The notes under the pieces are model-generated. The model saw nothing but the letters and a program-made list of their open reading frames with translations. It searched no databases and was not told the DNA's origin. Positions 8,849 through 16,529 of a DNA stretch of 64,000 nucleotides are shown one piece after another. Both the position numbers and the translations under genes were made by a program. Source of the stretch: Ignavibacteria bacterium (lineage in GTDB: Bacteria; Bacteroidota; Ignavibacteria; Ignavibacteriales; SURF-24); the NCBI GenBank assembly GCA_025612245.1, contig JAAXKQ010000020.1:42973-106972 (forward strand), written 5' to 3'. Each line of letters opens with the position of its first letter. The first letter of the stretch is position 1.

Positions 8849-9382
8849 TTAACGCAACCTGCCCTTGGCTTCCTTGAAGGATTCGTACACGATATAGATG
8901 CTTACCAAAATGATAAATGCAAGTCCTGAACCCACGATGGAAAGGCTCCTGCTTGAGAAGAGGTCCTTATAGCTGGAAAGGATGTCTGAGAATTTAGATG
9001 AAGCTGCGTCAAATGCCGTCTTATACCATGCCGGTTCTGAGGGCACGGCAGGAACGGAGGCCTTGACTGCCAGAATAGCCGCAATCAGTATTGCTGCGGT
9101 TAAAACAAGGAAAAGAGCGACAACAAACCTGAAGAAATAGCTTTTCTTAGGCGCATAGTGGAAAGAAATCTTCTCGATCTTCTTCATCAGATTTTGCGTA
9201 AAGTCGCCTGAAACGTGGAAAGTCTCCATCATCCTGAACTGCTGGTCTACAATTCTCAGTGCCTTTAATCTTGCCAGGCACGAGCTGCAGATTTTTAGGT
9301 GTTCATTCAGCTCTGAAAGCCCTTCGCCTTCAAGTTCATTATCGATATATTTATTTAAGATTTCGTCGCTAATGTGCCTCAT
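8849..9382 (-). CDS. Zinc-finger anti-sigma factor
   Basis: A 177-residue membrane-bound regulator of the adjacent ECF sigma factor. The N-terminus has the anti-sigma zinc signature: an early His, then H-x3-C-x2-C in EHLKICSSC (about 27-34). Two hydrophobic segments follow, near residues 84-107 and 148-168, so the sigma-binding end is cytoplasmic and about 40 residues are probably periplasmic. The start overlaps the sigma gene stop by 4 bp (ATGA). The signal that releases the sigma factor cannot be deduced. Confidence 0.88.
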   Translation of the reverse strand: MRHISDEILNKYIDNELEGEGLSELNEHLKICSSCLARLKALRIVDQQFRMMETFHVSGDFTQNLMKKIEKISFHYAPKKSYFFRFVVALFLVLTAAILIAAILAVKASVPAVPSEPAWYKTAFDAASSKFSDILSSYKDLFSSRSLSIVGSGLAFIILVSIYIVYESFKEAKGRLR

Positions 9383-9945
9383 AACAGCTCCTCGTTGTAA
9401 TTGTGCTTCAGTACCATGTCCCTAAGTGCGTTACGCGACCTGTGAAGAATAACCTTTACGTTTACCAAAGACAATCCCGTTATTTTGCTTATTTCATCAA
9501 GACTCATGTCATCAATATAGAACATGTTAAGTATTGTTGAGTATTTTTCGGGCAGCTTTTCAATCATTTTATTTACAAACTGCGCCACGTTTTCGCTTTC
9601 TGCGTACACCTGCACTCCGGCATCGCTTAGTTCCAGGTGATCTTCCAGCGAGCTGAGATCCTTCTCATTCCGCCTTCTTTTACTGGAAAGAAATGTAAGA
9701 GCCGAATTATAGACAATACGGTAAAACCAGGTAGAGAATTTGGAATCCTGCCTGAAGAAGCTGAGCGACTTATACGCCTTCAGGAAACTGTCCTGCAGAA
9801 CTTCTTCGGCATCAAAGTCATTTCTTAGCATTCTCTTCAGCAAGGAGAATCCTTTATCTTTGTAGCGGTCAATGATGAGCGCAAAGTCAGCCTGATTGCC
9901 TCTTTTGACCGATTCAATTATCTCTATGTCGCTTAGATTCCTCAT
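9379..9945 (-). CDS. ECF sigma factor (RpoE-like)
   Basis: A 188-residue sigma-70 family protein with region 2 (about 12-80, DAEEVLQDSFLKAYKSLSFF and FSTWFYRIVYNSALTFLSS) and region 4 (about 120-180, LPEKYSTILNMFYIDDMSLD and LSLVNVKVILHRSRNALRDM). There is no region 1 or 3, as expected for an ECF factor. The downstream overlapping gene is its zinc-type anti-sigma. A TGTAACCTTTCC-N12-GTC element just upstream on the same strand matches two elements in front of the divergent gene, so autoregulation is likely. That element lies close to the ATG, so the leader would be very short. Confidence 0.93.
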   Translation of the reverse strand: MRNLSDIEIIESVKRGNQADFALIIDRYKDKGFSLLKRMLRNDFDAEEVLQDSFLKAYKSLSFFRQDSKFSTWFYRIVYNSALTFLSSKRRRNEKDLSSLEDHLELSDAGVQVYAESENVAQFVNKMIEKLPEKYSTILNMFYIDDMSLDEISKITGLSLVNVKVILHRSRNALRDMVLKHNYNEELL

Positions 9946-9957
9946 CTTAATACTTGT

Positions 9958-9984
9958 GACCAGTTTATTGATGGAAAGGTTACA
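9958..9984 (-). promoter_or_regulatory. Predicted ECF promoter, copy A (sigma/anti-sigma)
   Basis: Read on the minus strand: TGTAACCTTTCC (9984 to 9973), 12 bases, then GTC (9960-9958) followed by ACAAGTA. Copies B and C on the opposite strand share the same boxes and spacing, within one base. ECF promoters commonly have a -35 with an AAC core and a -10 with GTC. Confidence 0.7.
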
Positions 9985-10030
9985 GGCTGATGAGTTAAAA
10001 TAATAAAATATTTACCACCCGGCAAAATTG

Positions 10031-10057
10031 TGTAACCTTTCCTGATTTCCCTTAGTC
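10031..10057 (+). promoter_or_regulatory. Predicted ECF promoter, copy B
   Basis: TGTAACCTTTCC (10031-10042), 12 bases, GTC (10055-10057), then TCAAATAGTAG. The first twelve bases are identical to copy A. It would give an approximately 120-nt leader for the DUF6249-like gene. Confidence 0.65.
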
Positions 10058-10123
10058 TCAAATAGTAGAACCGGAAGAAGACCGGGCAGTTAAAAACCGG
10101 AAAGAATAATTAAGCAGAAAGCG

Positions 10124-10149
10124 TGTAACCTTTTGGCGGCTTTCCCGTC
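10124..10149 (+). promoter_or_regulatory. Predicted ECF promoter, copy C
   Basis: TGTAACCTTTTG (10124-10135), 11 bases, GTC (10147-10149), then AAAACAAGTAG. The spacing TGTAAC-N16-CGTC fits classical ECF promoters. The start codon at 10182 is about 25 bases past the expected transcription start, and AGAAGGAG at about 10168-10175 is the ribosome site. Confidence 0.7.
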
Positions 10150-10181
10150 AAAACAAGTAGACAATAGAGAAGGAGTCAATC

Positions 10182-10535
10182 ATGGGACCTGCAATAGTTG
10201 GCGTATTTATACCAATAATAATCACAGTTACTATAGGCCTGGTTTTGATAACACTGGCTTACTTTAAGTCCAGGGAAAGACAGATGCTGATAGAAAGGGG
10301 GCTGCCTCCAGAGGAAATAAAGCAGTTTTTTGCGAACAAAGATAAAGCCAATCCCTTTCTTCTGACCAAGATTGGAATAATTGCCATATTTTTTGGAATC
10401 GGTATAGGGCTTGGAATGTACCTTCAGGAACTGACGAATCAGGAATTCTGGTTAGTGCTGTTCTTATTTACACTGACCGGGCTGGGCTTTATTATTGCAA
10501 ACCTTCTGGGGCGAAAGCTGGAGAAAACATACTGA
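10182..10535 (+). CDS. DUF6249-like membrane protein, probable ECF target
   Basis: A 117-residue protein with three hydrophobic segments (about 4-27, 61-79, 88-110). A short polar stretch after the first, FKSRERQMLIERGLPPEEIK, is characteristic of the DUF6249 family. Function is unknown. The gene is divergent from the ECF sigma/anti-sigma pair and has two copies of the putative ECF promoter, which makes it the most likely direct target of that sigma factor. It may act in envelope stress or feed back on the membrane signal. The ribosome site AGAAGGAG is well placed. Confidence 0.75.
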   Translation: MGPAIVGVFIPIIITVTIGLVLITLAYFKSRERQMLIERGLPPEEIKQFFANKDKANPFLLTKIGIIAIFFGIGIGLGMYLQELTNQEFWLVLFLFTLTGLGFIIANLLGRKLEKTY

Positions 10536-10567
10536 TATTTGTTCCTGGGGGGATCGTTTTTTTTTAC

Positions 10568-10619
10568 AAAAAAGGGCTGTCTCAAAAGCTGATTTGAATT
10601 TCACCTCTTGAAACAGCCC
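10568..10619 (-). terminator. Terminator between convergent genes
   Basis: GGGCTGT (10574-10580) pairs with ACAGCCC (10613-10619), extended by TCAA/TTGA. On the minus strand the stem is followed by a TTTTTT run, so it chiefly serves the ACT-like gene ending at 10638. It may also stop transcription of the DUF6249-like gene. Confidence 0.75.
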
Positions 10620-10637
10620 CATTTCAACTATTACAGT

Positions 10638-10919
10638 TTAGTACTGATCTTCATTATCATACTGAAGGACTTCCAGATCAACGAGCTTTGATGAGACGCC
10701 TTTAATCAGGCTTAATTTTCTTGCAAGTTCTTCCTTCTGGCCGTCGTCTCCAACCAGCTCAAGCATCAGAAGGCCTTCGTCGCTGCAGTTATCCAGAATG
10801 CCGTCATGAATTCCGAGCCTTGTTTTTATCATGCACCCCCACCCGGTTAAAACTTTCTGAACGTTTACTGCAGAATCCTTTCTGCTGCCGATAAGTATCA
10901 AAAGGACTGACTTTTTCAT
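10638..10919 (-). CDS. TM1266-like (iron hydrogenase regulator type) ACT-fold protein
   Basis: A 93-residue protein whose beginning, KKSVLLILIGSRKDSAVNVQ, and the central GWGCMIKTRLGIHDGILD followed by a KLSLIKGVSSKLVDLEV end resemble the small ferredoxin-fold proteins annotated as iron-only hydrogenase system regulators (TM1266 family). Those proteins lie next to [FeFe]-hydrogenase maturation genes in many anaerobes, and their biochemical role is poorly defined. No hydrogenase or hyd maturation gene lies in this window. The gene stands alone, with its own terminator. I am moderately sure of the family. Confidence 0.6.
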   Translation of the reverse strand: MKKSVLLILIGSRKDSAVNVQKVLTGWGCMIKTRLGIHDGILDNCSDEGLLMLELVGDDGQKEELARKLSLIKGVSSKLVDLEVLQYDNEDQY

Positions 10920-11064
10920 AAAGCTAACTCCCCGATGATTAATGAATTAGATTAGATTCCCGGCTCTTAAGATAGTAATTTTCCGGTATGAATGTAAATA
11001 CGGGGAACGGTAGTTTTTATAAAATATTTTAAGAAAACAATTGAGGCATTATTGCATTGCAGAA

Positions 11065-11102
11065 ACAAAAAAGCCGCCCGGTTTTGTCTTTCCCGGTGCG
11101 GC
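11065..11102 (-). terminator. Intrinsic terminator of trxB
   Basis: GCCGCCCGG (11073-11081) pairs with CCGG-TGCGGC (11093-11102) with one bulge. On the minus strand it is followed by a TTTTTTGTTT tail. It lies about 55 bp past the trxB stop. Confidence 0.85.
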
Positions 11103-11155
11103 CTTCAAGTTGCTCAATTCCAGCTATCAAGCTGGAAAAGTTGGAAGAGTCTGTT

Positions 11156-12151
11156 TTAATCCATTCCCTGTTCGGTAAGCCATCTTTCGGCGTCAATAGC
11201 CGCCATGCAGCCCGTTCCGGCTGCAGTAATAGCCTGCCTGTAATGTTTGTCTGCCACGTCGCCGGCGGCAAAAACGCCTTCGATATTTGTGCGTGTTGTG
11301 CCGGGCTGAACTACAAGGTAGCCCGCCTCATCCATTTCAAGGAAATCGGCAAAGACCTCAGTGTTTGGCTTGTGCCCGATTGCAATGAAAATGCCGTCGG
11401 CTTTAATCTCTTCCGTAGTGCCGTCAACCGTATTCTGAAGGATTGCCCCGGTAACGAGTTTCCTGCCGTTTTCCTCGACACCCAGGACCTCTTTGATGAC
11501 CCTGTTTGTTGCAAATTTGATCTTTGAATTTTGCTTTGCCCTTTCGAACATTATTTTTGAAGCCCTGAATTCGTCTCTCCTGTGGACAACTATTACCTCT
11601 GCGGCATGCTTTGTCAGGTATGTGGCCTCTTCCATTGCCGTGTCGCCGCCGCCAACGACGAGCACCTTCAGGTTCTTATAAAAGAAGCCGTCGCAGGTAG
11701 CGCAGGCAGAAACGCCGTAGCCCATGTACTTTTTTGCGCTTTCCAGGTCGAGCAGTCTTGCAGATGCCCCGGTTGAAATAATGACGGCGTCGGCTGTATA
11801 TGTCTCGTCGTATGACTTAATGGTAAATGGTCTTTTTGAAAAGTCCACGGCAGTTACTTCCTTGAAGAACAGTTTTGCGCCGAACCTCTGTGCCTGCTTG
11901 CGCATTATTTCCATCAGTCTTGGGCCCTGTATGCCTTCCTCAAAGCCGGGATAGTTTTCAATGTCCGTCGTAATTGTCAGCTGTCCTCCCGGCTGTATGC
12001 CTTCGAAGACTGCCGGGCTAAGGTTAGCCCTTGCATTATAAAGCGCCGCAGTCAGTCCCGCAGGACCAGAACCAATGATTAACACCCTGTAATGATTAGT
12101 CTCTGTTTTCATTTCACCTACTACGTTACTTGCATCCTGAGTTGTGCTCAT
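11156..12151 (-). CDS. trxB: Thioredoxin reductase
   Basis: An NADPH- and FAD-dependent disulfide reductase (331 residues from this start) that recycles thioredoxin in the cytoplasm. The FAD motif GSGPAG is at 27-32, the redox pair CATC at 150-153, the NADPH motif VVGGGDTAMEEA follows, and the second FAD motif GVFAAGDVAD is near the end. I prefer the ATG at 12151 because AGGAGG lies just upstream (12159-12164). An earlier in-frame start at 12175 would add eight residues and lacks such a site. No thioredoxin gene is adjacent. Confidence 0.96.
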   Translation of the reverse strand: MSTTQDASNVVGEMKTETNHYRVLIIGSGPAGLTAALYNARANLSPAVFEGIQPGGQLTITTDIENYPGFEEGIQGPRLMEIMRKQAQRFGAKLFFKEVTAVDFSKRPFTIKSYDETYTADAVIISTGASARLLDLESAKKYMGYGVSACATCDGFFYKNLKVLVVGGGDTAMEEATYLTKHAAEVIVVHRRDEFRASKIMFERAKQNSKIKFATNRVIKEVLGVEENGRKLVTGAILQNTVDGTTEEIKADGIFIAIGHKPNTEVFADFLEMDEAGYLVVQPGTTRTNIEGVFAAGDVADKHYRQAITAAGTGCMAAIDAERWLTEQGMD

Positions 12152-12216
12152 GAATTTTCCTCCTGAATTTAACAATTTATCCCAGTTTCATGATCTGGTC
12201 TCTGTTATTTAAAATA

Positions 12217-13143
12217 TCAATGTTTTTTCAGAAAATCTGCGTTTCTTTTGAGCCCTTTGAGCTTTGCGCGGCTTATCGGGCTTCTGAAGAACCTTTTCTT
12301 AAATTCGCCATTCTCCATTGAAGCTACTTCATCAAGGTTCAATTCCATGTGTCCGTCTTCCGGGTGGAACTTTTCCTCTTTTGTCAGCTTCGGAAACTTG
12401 ATGTTCCAGGGGCAGACTTCCTGGCATATGTCGCACCCGAAAAGCCAGCCTTCAAGTTTTCCTTCAAATTCAATCCCTACTTCTCCCTTGTTCTCAATTG
12501 TCAGATACGATATGCACCTGTTTGCATCAATTACATATTCCACTGTAATTGCATTTGTAGGGCAGGCCTCCATGCACCTGGTGCAGCTGCCGCAGTGATC
12601 GGAAACCAGGCCGGAGTTACTGAATTCGTAATTTGTTATTACTGTTGCCAGGAATACCCAGCTTCCGAATTCGCGTGTTATAAGGTTTGAATGCTTTCCT
12701 ATCCATCCTAAACCTGCCCTGGAGGCCCAGGCCTTATCCATTACGGGACCGGTATCGACGTATGAGACGGCTTCAAATTCGGGGTCAATGTCCTTGAGCT
12801 CCTTTAGAAACCTGTCCAGCTTTTCCCACATTATATAGTGGTAATCTGTTCCCCAGGCGTAGCGTGAAACCTTGCCCAAGTCGGGGTTATTCGAGTGCTC
12901 TAGGTCAGTATAATAGTTTAAGGCCAGGGAAATCACGCTTTTTGCTCCCGGCAGGATATTTCGGATGTCTCGCCTTTTTTCAACGTTGCGTTCCATGTAA
13001 GCCATGCCGGCGTTATACCCCTTATCAAGCCACGCCTGAAGCTTTTCTGTTTCCCCGCTTAGTTCATCTGCCTCAGTAAAGCCGGCAAGGTCGAAGCCGG
13101 TTTTTACTGCAACATCCTTTACTATTTCATTTGTCAGCTTCAT
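12217..13143 (-). CDS. queG: Epoxyqueuosine reductase
   Basis: A 308-residue cobalamin- and Fe-S-dependent enzyme making the last step of queuosine synthesis in tRNA. The catalytic region VSYVDTGPVMDKAWA is intact. Two ferredoxin-like clusters are bound by C184/C187/C190/C194 and C237/C240/C244 with C210. This shorter form lacks the C-terminal HEAT extension seen in some QueG proteins. It overlaps the upstream Rieske gene by 17 bp, which suggests co-translation of queG with Rieske and MBL proteins. Confidence 0.93.
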   Translation of the reverse strand: MKLTNEIVKDVAVKTGFDLAGFTEADELSGETEKLQAWLDKGYNAGMAYMERNVEKRRDIRNILPGAKSVISLALNYYTDLEHSNNPDLGKVSRYAWGTDYHYIMWEKLDRFLKELKDIDPEFEAVSYVDTGPVMDKAWASRAGLGWIGKHSNLITREFGSWVFLATVITNYEFSNSGLVSDHCGSCTRCMEACPTNAITVEYVIDANRCISYLTIENKGEVGIEFEGKLEGWLFGCDICQEVCPWNIKFPKLTKEEKFHPEDGHMELNLDEVASMENGEFKKRFFRSPISRAKLKGLKRNADFLKKH

Positions 13144-13456
13144 CAGTCTTTACATAAATAAAATTATTCTCTACTCTTACGGCGTAGCTTTTCAGTCCTC
13201 TCAAGCCCGTCTTTTTGCAGCCAGTTCTAAGGTCAAATTCCCAGCCGTGCGCAGGGCATACAACACAGCCATTTTCAAGAAAGCCGTCAAAAATTATTGC
13301 TGCATGTTGATGTGGGCAGACGTTATCCAGTGCAAAAACCCCGTTGTCAGTCCTGAAGAGGGCTATTTCAGTCTCGTCTATTAAAAATTTCCTGCCTTCA
13401 TTTTCCTTAAGGTCATTTAGCCTGCAAAGCTTTGTAAACCCCTCGCTATCTCTCAT
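13127..13456 (-). CDS. Rieske [2Fe-2S] ferredoxin
   Basis: A 109-residue stand-alone Rieske protein. The cluster ligands are C47-P-H49 and C67-P-A-H70. The short length and the end GLRGLKSYAVRVENNFIYVK match NirD/BphF-type ferredoxins, which donate electrons to an oxygenase or reductase. No such partner is adjacent. It starts on the last base of the MBL gene (TAATG overlap) and runs 17 bp into queG. A role as electron donor for QueG or another enzyme is possible but unproven. Confidence 0.88.
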   Translation of the reverse strand: MRDSEGFTKLCRLNDLKENEGRKFLIDETEIALFRTDNGVFALDNVCPHQHAAIIFDGFLENGCVVCPAHGWEFDLRTGCKKTGLRGLKSYAVRVENNFIYVKTDEADK

Positions 13457-14301
13457 TAACTAATATCAAACCTTTCTTTTATCTTAAACCCCTTATCGGT
13501 AATCATAACAGTAGCGCAAGCTGAGAAAGGGTCGTGCTCAAAAATAAGTTTCCAGTTTTCTTCTGCGGCCTTAGTCAGAATTTCCTTTTTTTCTTCAAGT
13601 GTAATCAGGGGCTGAAGATCATAGCCCATAATATACGGCAAATGAATGTGCGAAGCCAACGGTATCAGGTCCCCGCAGTACAAAAATGTATCACCTCCGG
13701 AGGAGACTTTTACAAGCTGCTGCCCGAAAGTATGGCCGTTTACCTGGAGGAGCTCAATTTCGTCGTCGAAGGAGGAATTGCCCTCAAGAAACTTCAGCAC
13801 GCCCTGTTCAAGCAGGGGAACGAAGTTCTGCTTGATATAACTCCCTTTGTCCCTGTCCGAAGGATTCAGTGCCCAGTTAAGGTTCTGCTTCTGGATGTAA
13901 TAGCCAGCATTTGGAAATGCCGGTAAAAGCTTTCCGTCGTCATAGCTCGTTGCCCCGCCGGCATGGTCAAAATGGCAATGTGTCAGTATTACGTCTGTAA
14001 TTTCCTCCGGGTAGACCCCTTTTGCCGAAAGGAGAGCGGCTATGGTTCCAGAGGGACTTTTAATCTCATAAATACTGTGGGATTTTTCGTCCCACTTGTC
14101 TCCCATTCCCGTATCTACAAGGACCTTTTTGTCGTCTGAAGTCAAAAGGAGGCACCTTGTATTTAATCTGATACGGTTTTTCTCGTCTGCCGGATTTGAC
14201 TTTTCCCAAAGTGGTTTGGGGATAATTCCGAACATTGCCCCTCCGTCCAGGGCAAAGCTGCCGGCTTCAAGGATTTCAAGTTTATATTTCCCGATTTTCA
14301 T
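13456..14301 (-). CDS. MBL-fold metal-dependent hydrolase
   Basis: A 281-residue metallo-beta-lactamase fold protein. The dinuclear zinc motif is THCHFDHAGG, with H108, H110, D112 and H113. LVDTGMGDKW is the usual preceding strand, and the later YCGDLIPLASHIHLPY and FEHDPFSACA supply further ligands. It resembles AttM/AhlD-type lactonases and related cytoplasmic hydrolases, but substrate cannot be assigned. It is the first gene of the tightly overlapping set MBL-Rieske-queG. Confidence 0.85.
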   Translation of the reverse strand: MKIGKYKLEILEAGSFALDGGAMFGIIPKPLWEKSNPADEKNRIRLNTRCLLLTSDDKKVLVDTGMGDKWDEKSHSIYEIKSPSGTIAALLSAKGVYPEEITDVILTHCHFDHAGGATSYDDGKLLPAFPNAGYYIQKQNLNWALNPSDRDKGSYIKQNFVPLLEQGVLKFLEGNSSFDDEIELLQVNGHTFGQQLVKVSSGGDTFLYCGDLIPLASHIHLPYIMGYDLQPLITLEEKKEILTKAAEENWKLIFEHDPFSACATVMITDKGFKIKERFDIS

Positions 14302-14442
14302 ATAAATAAGATGACTAATCCGTTAATAGGTTTCATATAATATAAGTGAAATTAAAGCGAAATTCTAATGCGATCTTAAATTAGTTCTTCTCCCGGGGAG
14401 AGAAAAGAAACTCCGGCAAGGAGGTAAGGGAGCCTCCCCTAA

Positions 14443-14489
14443 AAACAAAAAACCGCAACGGCCTGTACATAAGACAGGCCTTTACGGTT
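14443..14489 (-). terminator. Intrinsic terminator of ferredoxin gene
   Basis: A 16-base stem (14451-14466 with 14474-14489, two mismatches or wobbles) flanks a 7-nt loop. On the minus strand it runs into TTTTTTGTTTTT. It lies just beyond the ferredoxin stop at 14518. Confidence 0.9.
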
Positions 14490-14517
14490 AAATTGGGTCA
14501 AACTGATTGATCAGAAA

Positions 14518-14850
14518 TTATCTGCCCACGGCATCCAGCTCTTCTTTCTTAGCCATTAAGGTGTCTTTTTCTTCCACATGGTTCGGGTCAGGGACACAGC
14601 AGTCAACAGGGCAAACGGCAGCGCACTGAGGTTCATCGTGGAAGCCTACACATTCCGTACATTTATCAGGAACGATGTAAAAGAAATCGTTCTTTACGAA
14701 TCTGGTAGCGCCAGAGGGAGCAGCATCACCTTCGCCATAATTTTTTCCGCCTAAAACCCATTCGCTTCCTCCCTCATAGATTGCATTATTCGGGCATTCG
14801 GGTTCGCATGCACCGCAGTTGATGCATTCTTCGGTTATCATAATAGCCAT
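14518..14850 (-). CDS. Two-cluster [4Fe-4S] ferredoxin
   Basis: A 110-residue ferredoxin. The first cluster motif is C9-x2-C12-x2-C15-x3-C19-P. The second region has C64, C67, C76, C80 and C84 with an insertion between the second and third ligands, as in the Chlorobium/Allochromatium (YfhL-like) group. Such ferredoxins are low-potential cytoplasmic electron carriers. The gene is monocistronic with a strong terminator. The insertion of about 30 residues between the two cluster motifs (WVLGGKNYGEGDAAPSGATR) is longer than in clostridial ferredoxins. Confidence 0.92.
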   Translation of the reverse strand: MAIMITEECINCGACEPECPNNAIYEGGSEWVLGGKNYGEGDAAPSGATRFVKNDFFYIVPDKCTECVGFHDEPQCAAVCPVDCCVPDPNHVEEKDTLMAKKEELDAVGR

Positions 14851-15040
14851 GGTCTTAAACTCCTATAAGTTAATTATACATTTATAAAGCAAAATTAGGA
14901 CACATTGATTGAGACTAATTGTACCGGCAGAAATAAGGTAATAAAAAGAACCAAATATTACAATAATTTTTCAGTCGGGTAGCCAATTTTAATAATTAGG
15001 GACATTATAATCAAGACAAAAAAATCTGAAATAGAAAATT

Positions 15041-15784
15041 CTACCAGCTTCCGCTTGAGCCGCCTCCTCCGAAAGAGCCGCCACCGCCGGAGAAGCCTCC
15101 GAAACCGCCGCCGCCGCCGGATCCTCCTCCTCCAAAGCCTCCAAAGCCGCTTCCGCCGCCGCCCCAGAAGATAAAGCCACCGCCTCTTCTTCTTCTGCCG
15201 CCCCTGAAAATGAAGTTAAAGAGGATGAAAAGCAGAATTATTATAAATGTGGCCAGGCCTTTGAAGTTTGTTCCAGTATGTTTTTTTGTCTTTGCCTTAT
15301 ATTCACCTGCAGTGGCAGCTTTGATGGCATCCAGACCGGAGCGGATCCCCTCGAAATAATTGCCGCGCTGGAAATAAGGCTTGACTTCGTTTCGGAGGAT
15401 TGAATTTGAAAGTGCGTCGGGAAGGGGGCCTTCAAGCCCATAGCCCACTTCAATCCTGAATTTTCTGTCTTCCTTTACCACAAGGAAAAGGATTCCATTG
15501 CTGTTCTCCTTTGTTCCGATCTTGTTCTTTGCCGCTACCTCATAGGAATAAGATTCCAGCGGATAGTCTCCAATAGAGGATACCATAAGGAATATTACCT
15601 GGTTGCTCGTCGTGTCGCTGAATGTCTTAAGGTCCCTGTTTAGGTAAGCCAGTTCCTCTTCGGAAAGAGTTCCGGTAAAGTCATTTGCCCAGGCCGTGAG
15701 ACTTGGAATCTCAGGCTGCTGGGCAAACAAATTCTGAACAGAAAAGAGAAAAATTAAGAGAAAGTAAAAAGAGATTTTTTTCAT
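15041..15784 (-). CDS. TPM-domain protein with glycine-rich tail (YgcG-like)
   Basis: A 247-residue envelope protein: signal peptide (1-21, ending LFAQQ), TPM domain (about 27-150, with the conserved DFTGTLSEEELAYLNRDL and IEVGYGLEGPLPD), a membrane helix near 173-190, an Arg-rich turn, and a tail of Gly/Ser/Phe repeats. TPM domains include phosphatases and photosystem repair factors; in most bacteria the role is unclear. It lies 7 bp after lemA, a very common pairing. The low-complexity tail explains the GC-rich repeat visible in the DNA at 15.05-15.2 kb. Confidence 0.9.
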   Translation of the reverse strand: MKKISFYFLLIFLFSVQNLFAQQPEIPSLTAWANDFTGTLSEEELAYLNRDLKTFSDTTSNQVIFLMVSSIGDYPLESYSYEVAAKNKIGTKENSNGILFLVVKEDRKFRIEVGYGLEGPLPDALSNSILRNEVKPYFQRGNYFEGIRSGLDAIKAATAGEYKAKTKKHTGTNFKGLATFIIILLFILFNFIFRGGRRRRGGGFIFWGGGGSGFGGFGGGGSGGGGGFGGFSGGGGSFGGGGSSGSW

Positions 15785-15790
15785 GTTAAG

Positions 15791-16396
15791 TTAAAATTCC
15801 ACCTTTGGGGCAGTTTCTGCGCCCGCAGCAGATTTGAAATACTGCTTTTCCCTGAAGCCTGCCATGTTTGCAAATATGAAAGCCGGGAATCGTTTTATCC
15901 TGGTATTATACTCCTGGACGACCTGGTTGAATTTCATTCTTTCGACTGCAATACGGTTTTCCGTTCCTTCGAGCTGTGCCTGCAGCTGCAGGAAGTTCTC
16001 ATTTGCCTTCAGGTTCGGGTAATTTTCCACTGTAACTAAAAGTCTTGAGAGGGCACTTCCCAAATTAGACTGTGCGGACTGGAAGCGCTGAAATGCCTGC
16101 GGGTCGCTCAGCATTTCGGGAGTCAGCTTTATCTGATTGACGCTGGCCCTGGCCTCGGTTACTTTAGTTAATACTTCTTTTTCGAAATTTGCGTAGCCTT
16201 TTACCGTATTGACAAGATTCGGTATCAGGTCGGCTCTTCTCTGATACTGGTTTTCCACCTGGCTCCAGCTCTGGTTAACAGATTCATTTAATGAGACCAG
16301 GCTGTTATAGACGCCAACACCCCACATTACAAGACCAATTATTATAACAAGAATGACACCGGCAATGGAGCATCCTACCAGTAGACTTCTTTTCAT
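15791..16396 (-). CDS. lemA: LemA family protein
   Basis: A 201-residue protein with one N-terminal membrane helix (about 6-27) and a long helical, coiled-coil-like domain. LemA signatures are VNQSWSQVENQYQRRADLIP and YNTRIKRFPAFIFA. Function is unknown; the family is linked to membrane or envelope homeostasis and usually sits beside TPM-domain genes, as here. I chose the ATG at 16396, which has TCCTCC (GGAGGA on the minus strand) at 16401-16406. The longer frame to 16423 has no comparable site. Confidence 0.92.
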   Translation of the reverse strand: MKRSLLVGCSIAGVILVIIIGLVMWGVGVYNSLVSLNESVNQSWSQVENQYQRRADLIPNLVNTVKGYANFEKEVLTKVTEARASVNQIKLTPEMLSDPQAFQRFQSAQSNLGSALSRLLVTVENYPNLKANENFLQLQAQLEGTENRIAVERMKFNQVVQEYNTRIKRFPAFIFANMAGFREKQYFKSAAGAETAPKVEF

Positions 16397-16529
16397 TAAC
16401 TCCTCCGTAAAATTAAGATTCAAAAATGAGCTTTAAAAAGGGACCCGGGTACTTATACAACTCTTCCTGAAAAAACGTATCATCGCAAGTAAAGCCATAA
16501 TCAATTTATATAATAAATAAACAACAATA

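Noticed and set aside
15050..15200. GC-rich direct repeats that look like a minisatellite
   Set aside because: They encode the Gly/Ser/Phe-rich tail of the TPM protein and are explained by low-complexity coding sequence.
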